Below, piece by piece: positions 36,601 to 47,000 of a stretch of DNA of 64,000 nucleotides. This DNA comes from Leptoclinus maculatus (taxonomy: Eukaryota > Chordata > Actinopteri > Perciformes > Stichaeidae): the NCBI GenBank assembly GCA_032191485.1, contig JAVDOI010000004.1, positions 20,631,443-20,695,442 of the forward strand. The letters are read 5' to 3'. Within the stretch, counting starts at the first letter, position 1. Each line of letters opens with the position of its first letter. The translations under genes and the position numbers were made by a program. The notes beneath the pieces are model-generated. The model was given only the letters and a program-made list of their open reading frames with translations. It did no database searches and was not told the DNA's origin.

Positions 36601-39600
36601 TGCCCCACTCTGTCTTTCTAGAACCTGAACGCCCCACGCTGTTCTTTGAGTACCTGAACGCACCACGCTCTCCTTCTAGAACCTGAACGCCCCACGCTGT
36701 CCTTTGAGTACCTGAACGCCCCACTCTGTCTTTCTAGAACCTGAACGCCCCACGCTGTTCTTTGAGTACCTGAACACCCCACTCTGTCCTTTGAGTACCT
36801 GCACGCCCCACGCTCTCCTTCTAGAACCTGAACGCCCCGCTCTGTCCTTTGAGTACCTGAACGCCCCACGCTCTCCTTCTAGAACCTGAACGCCCCACTC
36901 TGTCCTTTGAGTACCTGAACGCCCCACGCTCTCCTCCTAGAACCTGAACACCCCACTCTGTCCTTTGAGTACCTGAATGCCCACACTCTCCTTCTAGAAC
37001 CTGAACGCCCCACTCTGTCCTTTGAGTACCTGAACACCCCACGCTGTTCTTTGAGTACCTGAACGCCCCACACTGTCCTTTGTGTACCTGAATGCCCCAC
37101 TCTCTCCTTCTAGAACCTGAATGCCCCACGCTCTCCTTCTAGAACCTGAACGCACCACGCTCTCCTTCTAGAACCTGAATGCCCCACGCTGTTCTTTGAG
37201 TACCTGAACGCCCCACGCTGTCCTTTGAGACTGAATCGTGAAGGTCTTCTTTTAGAGCCTCCAGCTGGAAGGTGTTGATTGTTAAAATATTGCTATGTTA
37301 AGTTATTAATATGTTATGAAATATTGATGATGAACGTGGAACCCGTCGAGGAACTTCCCAAACACTAATGGATGATGAAGAAGATCACCTGGCAGACTGG
37401 CCCTCTCAGAGCTGAACAGGTCCGTCAGTCCCATGTCCTGCAGCTTCTCCTTCAAACTGAAGCTGTCCTCCAGCCTGAAGCGAGGCACGTGGACCGCCAC
37501 CAAGGTCTCCGTCATCTCATCCAACCAGGACGTCAGTTTGTTCAGGTCCAGACTCTCCTCCACCTGCACACACAACGCCACACATTTAAACACACAACAC
37601 GAATACACACCATGATCATCATCTCATTTTTAGATAACTGACGCTGTTTGTTCATGTTACGTCATAATCTGATTCTTTGATAGAAAAATGTAAAAAGATA
37701 AACCTCTTAACTAATAGAACTGTTAACTAATAAACCTGTTAACTAATAGAACTGTTAACTAATAGACCCGTTAATTAAAAGACCTGTTAACTAATAGAAC
37801 TGTTAATTAATATAACTGTTAACTAATAGAACTAATAAACCTGTTAACTAATATATATGTTAACTAATATAACTTCTAACCAATAGACCTGTTGACTAAT
37901 AAACCTGTTAACTAAGATAACTGTTAACTAATAAACCTGTTAACTAAGAGAACTGTTAACTAATAGAACTGTTAACTAATATAACTAATACACCTGTTAA
38001 CGAATAAACCTGTTGACTAATAAACCTGTTGACTAATATAACTGTTGACTAATATAACTGTTACATTACATTACAGTCATTTAGCAGACACATTTATCCA
38101 AAGCGACTTACAACTGTTAACTAATAGAACTAATAAACCTGTTAACGAATAAACCTGTTGACTAATAGAACTGTTGACTAATAGAACTGTTAACTAATAG
38201 AACTAATAAACCTGTTAACTAATATAAATGTTAACTAATAAACGAATAGAATGGTTAAGTAATAAACCTGTTAACTAATAGACCTGTTAACTAATAAACC
38301 TGTTAACTAATAGAACTGTTAACAATATACCTGTTAACTAATAGAACTGTTAACTAATATAACCTTTAACTAATAAACCTGTTAACAAATAAACCTGTTA
38401 ACTAATATAACTGTTAACTAATACACCTGTTAACTAATATAAATGTTAACTAATATACATTTTAACTAATAAACCTGTTAACAAATAAACCTGTTAACTA
38501 ATATAACTGTTAACTAATATAACTAATACACCTGTTAACTAATATATCTGTTAACTAATATAACTAATAAACCTGTTAACTAATAGAACTGTTAACTAAT
38601 ATAACTAATAAACCTGTTAACTAATAGATATGTCAACCAATATAACTTTGAACCAATAGACCTGTTGACTAATAAACCTGTTAACTAATATAACTAATAA
38701 ACCTGTTAACTAATATAACTGTTAACACTGCGTGACGTTGCCTCGTGTGTCCGGCGTGTGTCGTATCAGAAGCATTGATGAAATGAAGGTAAACCAGATG
38801 AGGACCTGAGGACCAGAGGAGGACCAGAGGAGGACCGATCAGAGTTACCTCACTCAGTTCTTACCTTACTCAGTGTGGTGTCTTTGCTCGGCAGGATGAT
38901 CACCATGGTGATGTCGTCTCCGCGGTACGGCATCTCCAGCAGCTGCACCTGGTCATCGGGATAGTACCGGTACCTGAACCTGGTCTCCTGGTACATCATG
39001 TTGACCGAGCAGGTCCGACTCCCACTGACGTGGAAGTCTGACACGTACGCGTTGTCTTTGTTGAACTTGTTCTTCCACTGACCCTGAGAGAGGAGAGTGT
39101 TGGTCAGAGACACTGAATAATAATCATTTAATTATTTCACAAACTACAGGAAGACTGCAGCTCCTGAACTCTGTGATTAAGTTGAGGTAGTCTGTGTTAC
39201 CGGCGTAACCAGTGTTCCTTTTTCAGTGTTAAGTCACCAGTGGTACGCTACCGGGGTTGCGCTACCGGGGTTGCGCTACCGGGGTTGCGCTACAGGCCTT
39301 GCGCTACAGGCCTTGCGCAAGGACCTGAAACACCAGAACCAGGCTCCATAGCTTCAGGTGTGAATGAGGTACCAGCTCAGGTACCTTGAAGTAGATTGTG
39401 TTGACGAGGACCAGGATGGTGTTGGAGTCCAGTGCTCCCGCTGGCAGCGTGTCCTGGATCAGGTTCTCCGTCTTGTTGGAGATCCAGTTGTTGATGGTGA
39501 CCCGGGCCTTCTCCGGGTTCTCCTGCAGCACAGAACCAGGGTTATAAGTATAACCTCTGTCAGATACCTGAGTCTTTAAGGTCTGAACCCTGAGTGGTTC

Positions 39601-40340
39601 AGGTTATAGGGAGGTGAAGCAGACTCATTTTAAACCCCAACGTTACCTTGAAGTTGAGAGGCATCAGCTTGGCCCCGTAGACTGTCTCACTGATGTTCTG
39701 GTACGTCTCGTTGAAGACCAGAGACTTGTCTCCGAAGAGCCGGTTAGCGGAGATCAGCTCCGTGGTCTCGTCCTTCTTTCTGTACAGACGACAGTTGAGT
39801 TTGGCGAAGAAGAAGTGGACCTGATCCGAGGTCTTCTCTTTGATGGAGTCAAACTCAAACACCTGAAGACAGAAACACAGACGGGGTTTTAATCTGCTGC
39901 AGTGAGACAACGACTGTAGCTTTCTCTGTGAGCCTAATAATAATAATAATAAAGACCTCCATGATCTGCTGCAGTGTCTGGTTGCAGGCTCCCAGCTTGG
40001 TCATGGCGAAGGCGGTGGAGATGCTGATGGGGGACATGAAGATGTTGGCCTCGGGGGCCTTGCTGAGGGCCAGCTGTTTGTACAGCGACAGAGCGAAGCG
40101 GCTGTTGGCCTTGGACAGCTCCCAGACTCGGGGGTTGGTGGACTCGGGGACCAGATCGGGCTCCAGGGTCGGGCCCTCACCAGCCTCGGCCTCAGGGTGG
40201 GCCTCTGGGTCGGGGCTGCGGTAGATGCAGCGCGGCTCCAGAGGAAGGTCTCTGGGTTTGGCGCTGCAGATGTCCGGATGGAAGGCGAAGGAGACGAGGG
40301 GCAGGGACGCCAGAACCAACAGCCAATCAGCAGCCCTCAT
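33667..40340 (-). CDS. serpinc1: Antithrombin (serpin C1)
   Basis: A secreted liver serpin that inactivates thrombin and factor Xa, accelerated by heparin. Seven coding exons join in frame on the minus strand: 39957-40340, 39647-39862, 39385-39522, 38865-39083, 37389-37563, 33953-34017 and 33667-33843, giving 457 residues (human 464). The signal peptide MRAADWLLVLASLPLVSFA precedes DICSAKPRDLPLEPRCIYRS, where the Lys and Arg of the heparin site and the N-terminal Cys residues are kept. FAKLNCRLYRK keeps the helix-D heparin-binding residues. The reactive loop is ATAVVVVGRSLNLNR, so the P1 Arg-P1' Ser bond and inhibitory hinge alanines are present. It ends RVADPC plus DQ. The start follows an acceptor (TGTGCAG/AATG), with a 5' noncoding exon at 41012. 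The first coding exon uses an unusual donor, GTCTTT. Introns 5 and 6 (counting from the first coding exon as exon 2) contain large tandem arrays. Confidence 0.97.
34196..37232. repeat. 3-kb 29-bp minisatellite in serpinc1 intron
   Basis: About 105 units of two interleaved subtypes: GAACGCCCCACTCTGTCCTT with TGAGTACCT, and GAACGCCCCACGCTCTCCTT with CTAGAACCT. Unit length is almost always 29, so three-unit (87-bp) periods keep frames open and produce many spurious minus-strand frames (WGVQVLKGQ...). It lies between the exons at 37389-37563 and 33953-34017. Confidence 0.97.
37690..38728. repeat. AT-rich 16-bp minisatellite in serpinc1 intron
   Basis: About sixty units of CTGTTAACTAATARAC; each contains GTTAAC. 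A SINE-like tail interrupts the array at 38062-38116. Confidence 0.95.
38062..38116 (-). repeat. SINE/LINE tail inserted in the AT-rich array
   Basis: ACATTACAGTCATTTAGCAG followed by ...CCAAAGCGACTTACAA is the reverse complement of the tail at 52203-52245. Array units resume directly on both sides. Confidence 0.8.
39244..39320 (+). repeat. 14-bp tandem repeat in serpinc1 intron
   Basis: Five units of GGGGTTGCGCTACC, the last two as GGCCTTGCGCTACA. Confidence 0.9.
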
Positions 40341-41011
40341 TCTGCACAGAGAGCCAATCAGAGGAGAGCTTAGATCACAGTTCTATTAAAGAGCATTTCC
40401 TTTTATTTATTGTTTCTATTTCATTTGCTGCCTCGTGTGAAGCGCTTTGTAGAAGATTTATTATCATTAGTTTTTCTGACATAAGGTCGACACTGAATCA
40501 CAGAAGTGTAAAAAGTTTAAATATGTGTTGTTTTTTAAGAGCGAACTGAGAACAAGAAACACAAATAAAAAGAGTCGTGAACAACTTCTGAAGACACTCA
40601 CACCAGACTCCATTTAAAAAATAACAGTTTAGTTTTAGACAAATATTACGAGATCATTGATTATTTTCTCATGATTCAGAGAAAAGTTTCTTCAGTTTGA
40701 TTTCAACATCAACAGATTCAACAACACTTACACTTTTAGCTTCAAAGCTTTTAGTTTAATTTAACATTAATAATCACTAACAGACTGAAATGTCATGAAA
40801 AATGTTTTTTTGTATTCTGATTTTGTTCTAAATCTTTGAGAGAAATTAAACTCAGATTTGAAAAATATTGTTCTTTTATACTAAACATGAGAAAAGAAAC
40901 AGAAAAGAGAAAACGGGGAATCAAACTCATTCGACCAGGAGATCAATAACTTCTCTGTCTCAGGATTAAAGACGATGAATCCATCAGGAAGATTAGTTGT
41001 TAAACTCTTAC

Positions 41012-41100
41012 CTGAACAGGTAGACGGTCGAGTCTGTGAGACGGTGAGATGTGTGAGGTTTGAACTGAACTCAGGTCAGTGTCCTGCAGAGCGCTCAAAC
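41012..41100 (-). other. serpinc1: Probable 5' noncoding exon of serpinc1
   Basis: On the minus strand CTACCTGTTCAG is followed by GTAAGAG (41005-41011), a strong donor. It pairs with the acceptor before the start codon at 40340. The 5' limit is not defined. Confidence 0.5.
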
Positions 41101-41410
41101 ATCACAGCAACCTTTGAGACATCGATCGTCTGTTGGTCAACATGTGGACACAAAGATCACCGATCAATAACTGTGACGCTGCAGGACGTAAACACGACGA
41201 CGAGTTAATCCAGATCATTCATGATAATGTTTAGATCTTTGTGTCTGTGTGGGTAGTCAAGATACACGTCCCATTAAAACCACAATGTTTGATCCCATTA
41301 CAGCATAAAATCAATGATTCTACTATATCAGACTTTAAATCTAGAGCTTCTAAACTGGACTTTATACTATTTTCCACTAGATTGATCCATTTAGTTATTT
41401 TTGCTCTTTG

Positions 41411-41970
41411 GAGATAATACATGTTATTCTCCTGGTGTCCACTAGAGGCATCACTGCTGTATTATAGAGATAATACATGTTATTCTCCTGGTGTCTACTA
41501 GAGGCATCACTGCTGTATTATAGAGATAATACATGTTATTCTCCTGGTGTCTACTAGAGGCATCACTGCTGTATTATAGAGATAATACATGTTGTTCTCC
41601 TGGTGTCCACTAGAGGCATCACTGCTGTATTATAGAGATAATACATGTTATTCTCCTGGTGTCCACTAGAGGCATCACTACTGTATTATAGAGATAATAC
41701 ATGTTATTCTCCTGGTGTCCACTAGAGGCATCACTACTGTATTATAGAGATAATACATGTTGTTCTCCTGGTGTCCACTAGAGGCATCACTGCTGTATTA
41801 TAGATATAATACATGTTATTCTCCTGGTGTCCACTAGAGGCATCACTACTGTATTATAGAGATAATACATGTTATTCTCCTGGTGTCCACTAAGGGGCAT
41901 CACTGCTGTATTATAGAGATAATACATGTTATTCTCCTGGTGTCCACTAGGGGCATCACTACTGTATTAT
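41411..41970 (+). repeat. 56-bp minisatellite
   Basis: Ten nearly identical units with GAGATAATACATGTTATTCT and CTCCTGGTGTCCACTAGAGG. The CCACTAGAGG part looks like half of a CTCF core, but the GGCGC half is missing. Confidence 0.95.
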
Positions 41971-42186
41971 GGGTTTCTGCAGTGAATCAATGTTGTTGAA
42001 AATCAATGACATAATCAGAATTTACGCAGGAAATTATTCAATGTTTCTTTGACGCCGACATGTTTGTCTTCTGAGGTCATCAGAGCTTCATTTTTTAAAG
42101 TGACACAATAGTTAAGAACAGCATTAAGCTAATGTAACTGTTAGCATGTTATCTTACATTCAGGTAGGTGGGTATCTAGAAGATGA

Positions 42187-43757
42187 AGTCAAGCCTGCTT
42201 CAAGGCCTCCACCATCATCCCCGTCCCCAAAAAACCAAGGATCACAGGACTCAATGACTACAGGCCCGTTGCCCTGACCTACCTCTGTGGTTATGAAGTC
42301 TTTTGAACGCCTAGTCCTGTCCCACCTAAAAACCCTCACTGACCCACTCCTGGACCCCCTGTAGTTCGCCTACAGAGCCAACAGGTCTGTAGATGACGCA
42401 GTCAACTTGGCCCTTCACTTCATCCTCCAGCATCTGGACTCATCAGGAACCTACGCCAGGATCCTGTTTGTGGACTTCAGCTCTGCTTTCAACACCATCA
42501 TCCCGTCTCTGTTGCACGACAAGCTCTCTCAGCTGCACGTGTCCGACTCCACCTGCAAGTGGATCACAGACTTCCTGTCTGACAGGAAGCAGCACGTCAA
42601 GCTGGGAAAACACGTCTCAGCCTTCAGGACCATCAGCACCGGTTCCCCCCAAGGCTGCGTTCTTTCCCCTCTGCTCTTCTCCCTGTACACCAACAGCTGC
42701 ACCTCCAGTCACCAGTCCGTCAAGCTCCTGAAGTTTGCAGATGACACCACCCTCATTGGACTCATCTCTGGTGGGGATGAGTCCGCCTACAGGTGGGAGA
42801 CTGACCATCTGGTGACCTGGTGCGGTCTGAACAACTTTGTGCTCAACGCACTAAAGACAGTGGAGATGGTTGTGGATTTCAGGAAGAACGTAGCCCCACC
42901 TGCCCCCATCACCCTGTGTGACTCCCCCTATCACCCCGTGTGACTCCCCCCCATCTCCCCGTGTGACTCCCCCCATCTCCCCGTGTGACTCCCCCCATCT
43001 CCCCGTGTGACCCCCCGTCGACGCGGTGGAGTCCTTCCGCTTCCTGGGCTCCATCATATCCCAGGACCTCAAGTGGGAGCTTAACATCAGCTCCATCACC
43101 AAGAAGGCTCAGCAGAGGATGTTCTTCCTGAGGCAGCTGAAGAAATTCAACCTGCCAAAGACAATGATGGTGCACTTCTACACAGCCATCATTGAGTCCA
43201 TCCTCTGCTCCTCCATCAGCATCTGGTGCAGCCACAGCCAAGGACAAGGGCAGACTGCAGCGCATCATTCGCTCTGCTGAGAGGGTGATTGGCTGCAATC
43301 TGCCGTCCCTCCAGGACTTGTTCGCTTCAAGGTCCCTGAAGCGAACAAGAAGGATTGTAGCCGACCCCTCTCACCCTGGACATGAACTGTTGGAGCCCCT
43401 TCCATCTGACAGGAGGCTGAGGTCCATCAGGACCAAGACCTCACGCCACATGAACAGTTTTTTCAGTTGGACTCATTAACAAAGACCAGGACTCCGTCAT
43501 CCCCAGGACAACCTCCTACCAGTGCACATCCCTTCTATGTTTCTAATTTAAATGCACTCGACACTTTTACATCACACTTGTTTATAGTCCTGTTATCTGT
43601 TCGTTTGTGCACTTTATTTTATATTTTTCTGTACATTTTAATATGTTTCTACTTTTTGCACTGTGTTGTTGTTGATTGTTGAATGTTATTCATCAGTCAT
43701 GTTAAATTTCTTGTATGTGCAACATACCTCGGCAATAAACGGTTCTGATTCTGATTT
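42187..43757 (+). mobile_element. L2/Rex-like LINE, reverse transcriptase half, broken
   Basis: A non-LTR retrotransposon fragment in several frames. Order: PVPKKPRITGLNDYRPVALT, FAYRANRSVDDAVN, ILFVDFSSAFNTIIPSLL, STGSPQGCVLSPLLFSLYTN, the catalytic LLKFADDTTL at about 42730, then LNALKTVEMVVDFRKN. After a tandem block (42913-43015) the frame continues ESFRFLGSIISQDLKWELNI and GRLQRIIRSAERVIGCNLPS. The 3' end is GGTTCTGATTCTGATT. Stops at the 5' end and frameshifts near 42245, 42913 and 43235 make it inactive. The endonuclease half is absent, as in ordinary 5' truncation. Confidence 0.9.
42913..43015 (+). repeat. 24-bp tandem block inside the LINE
   Basis: Five copies of CCCCGTGTGACTCCCCCCAT with small changes, apparently expanded from the LINE's own CTGTGTGACTCCCC. 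Confidence 0.9.
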
Positions 43758-44084
43758 AAAGAGTCTTGAAAGATAGATTTTTAACATCCTACACTTCCTG
43801 TCAGCTCCTTCATCATTGCTAGTTTTCAAATTAAACATTTTGGAAAATATTATTTTTCTTAAAATGTCCCTCTAGTCAACATTTACATACAAATATGTAT
43901 CCAGGTATTAAAAGTATTATCAATTTTATTTGTGAAATAAATATAAAACAAATCTACACATTCATATTAAAACAGGAAGTGACAGAAAAACACAAACTTC
44001 TGATAAATGTGTCAGATTTCCAGTGAAACCAGTCTGATCATAAAGACAACCTGACACACCAGACTCCACGTTGACCAGACTCCG

Positions 44085-47000
44085 TCAGAAGAGTTTGGGC
44101 AGCTGTCTGAGGCGACTCAGGTCCAGGATGTTTCCCACCGATCCTTCGGTCTGATGGCTGCTTGCCCTCATTAAAGATGGCCGCCCGCTGGAACGGTTCT
44201 CCTTGTCGGCGGCGTTCGGTCCGGCACCGCCCGCTAACAGCTGCATTTTGGGCCGCAGGTCCCGGATCACCTGACTCTGTGGGAGGAGCTTCACGTTCAT
44301 GGCTTCGGTCAGCGGCTGGCGAACATCAACCTCCTCTTCCTCCTCCTCGATCAAGCCGTACCTCCTCATGTACTTCCTGGTTGCCAGAGACATGTTGCTA
44401 GGAGACAGCAGGGAGTGGTTGGAGGCGGGCCCTGGGCGGGGGGCGTGGCCTCCCACAGAGAGCCTGCTGAGCTGCGAGTCGCTCAGGTAACGCAGGGCGA
44501 TGGCGTTGGCCTCCAGACTCAGATCCACGCTGCCTTCAGGGAACAGACAGCTGTCCGTCGGCTCGGACACGCTGAGACGGGACAGAACCGCCGCCGGGTT
44601 GATGCTCGCCAGAATGCTGGAAAACACAGACACACACTTACTTTCTCACCTGAAAAAGTAATACAACTGTTTTTTTACTTTTCGCAAGTAACAGTTGATA
44701 ACTCTGGAGATTTATTCACAAACTGCCTTCAAAAACACAAAATGAGTCAATGTGATCGTCAGTAAAACTTTATTTACACTGTGATGGTTACCGTTAAACC
44801 GCGAGGGGGGTCAGTACGGATCACTGATCCACTACGGTCTATTATAACGGTTCTTATTCTAGTTTGATTTGATCAAGCAAACAGGAATGTTGTAAAGAAA
44901 CATTCAGAGCAGTTGAGGATTGTTCTGAACTGTGGACTCTTTGATACTCGTTAGTTCATCTGAACATGTAAGAGTTGCATCAGTGAACCCTGATTTTAAA
45001 GTATTTTAAACACATTTAATCCCTCAGCTGAGCTCCATACCTGTTGCTCTCCACTGTTTGATGGATTCTGCGCTCAGACTCCGTCAGATCTTCTCGGTCC
45101 ACGTCGACTCCGAGCTGCTGCAGCTGCCTCATAGTGGCTCTGAGCACCGGGTCTCCTCCACAGCTCTGCTTCCTCCTGGACTGGGAGGACACAGACAGGC
45201 TCCTCCTGCTAGACTCATTTTCCACTTCCTGTTTACTGTCCGAGTCCTGGAGACGACTGGTGAGCTGATTCTGAGGACACATTAAAATATTTACAGTTAG
45301 CATCATGTGACCAGACACATAATAAATATCTACAGTTAGCATCATGTGACCAGACACATAATAAATATCTACAGTTAGCATCATGTGACCAGACACATAA
45401 TAAATATCTATAGTTAGCATCATGTGACCAGACACAGAATAAATATCTATAGTTAGCATCATGTGACCAGTTAGCATCATGTGACCAGACACATAATACA
45501 TATCTACAGTTAGCATCATGTGACCAGTTAGCATCGTGTGACGTTGTTGTTACCTTCAGGGTGCGATAGAAGCTCAGCTGCTCTCCGTCTGGTCGGTACA
45601 TGCTGACACTCTCTCCCAGAACTGGACTCTCCAGACCGCTGACACTGCACCTGAACACACCACGAGTCAGAGTCCAGGTCTCTATTGACAAAGACATGCT
45701 AACTAATACACCTGTCTGTCTCCATCCGTCTCACCTGTGCTGACCGGAGGGGGAGCAGGCAGCCTCACTGTCCTCATCTCCGCCCACAGACCCGATGACG
45801 GACAGGTCGGCGTGTGAGGAGGAGGGAGGAGACTGTACCTTCTGATGAGGGAGGGGCGACTGGACGGGATTCCCCCAGAACAGACTGGCTCCTGAAAACC
45901 AGAGAGTGAGACGTGTGATGCTGAACTGACACCTGTGTCCAGCTGCTCACCTTCACAGTCGGTCTCAGTCTCACCTGTCCCGTCACGTCAGTCTCACCTG
46001 TCCCGTCATGTCAGTCTCACCTGTCCCGTCACGTCAGTCTCACCTGTCCCTACAGCGATGCTGGCGGTGCTCCTGGGTGTCTGAGCCTCCACCTGCCCCC
46101 CTGAGGACTGAAGTCTCCCCTGAGCCTCCAGCAGCATCTGCACCTGAAGACAGTCGTTCATCGTTCACTCAACACTGTTACCATGACAACCTCACAGTCA
46201 CCTGAAGAACAGATCTTACCTGCGCCTGCAGGAGGCGAAGCTGTCGGTCCTGATGGAGGAGGAGCTGGTAGGTGTCAGACGGGACGACCCCCCCCACCTG
46301 ATCACAGCATGGGGCGGGAGGAGGGTGGCTACAGGTACAGGGAGGAGGGGGGAGGAGGTGGGAGGGAGGAGGAGAGCTGTGAGGAGGGTGGGTGCAGAAG
46401 GGAGATGGAGTATGGTGACGGGAGGACAGAGGAGTAGCAAGAATGGAGGAAGGAGGAACAGAAGGAGTAGTTGGAGGAGCAGGGTGAAGACTGGAGGGAG
46501 GAGGAGGAGTGTGGTGGTGGTGGGAGGATGGAGGAAGAGGAGCAGGGTGAAGACTGGAGGGAGGAGGAGTGTGGAGGTGGTGGGAGGATAGAGGAAGAGG
46601 AGCAGGGTGAAGACTGGAGGGAGGAGGAGTGTGGAGGTGGTGGGAGGATGGAGGAAGAGGGTGAAGTCCTGAGGAGGAGAAGATGGAGGTGCAGTCGTAG
46701 GTGTGGGTGGAGCAGCAGGAGAAGGGCTCCTGCAGGTTGGAGTTTGGGGTGCTGTGGAGGTGAGGAGGAGCAGCAGGTCTGGGAGCAGAGGAGGAGGTGG
46801 TGGCGTTTCTGGTGGGAGGAGCAGCAGGAGGGTCTCTGTGGGCGGAGCCAGGGCCCTGCCAAGCGTTCTGATTGGAAGTGAAGCTGCTGTCAATTAGCAG
46901 AGAAAGTTCAGGAACAGACGGCTGAACTCTCCGAGCCTGAAAACAGAAAACACACCTGAACTCAACCGTCCTGCTGCTATTGGCTGTCTGGGGTGACATC

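Noticed and set aside
34212..37129. Many overlapping minus-strand frames (WGVQVLKGQSGAFRY...)
   Set aside because: Products of a 29-bp minisatellite within a well-defined serpinc1 intron.
46471..46893. Plus-strand Glu/Gly-rich frames opposite the large stil exon
   Set aside because: Antisense shadow of the Pro/His-rich stil repeat.
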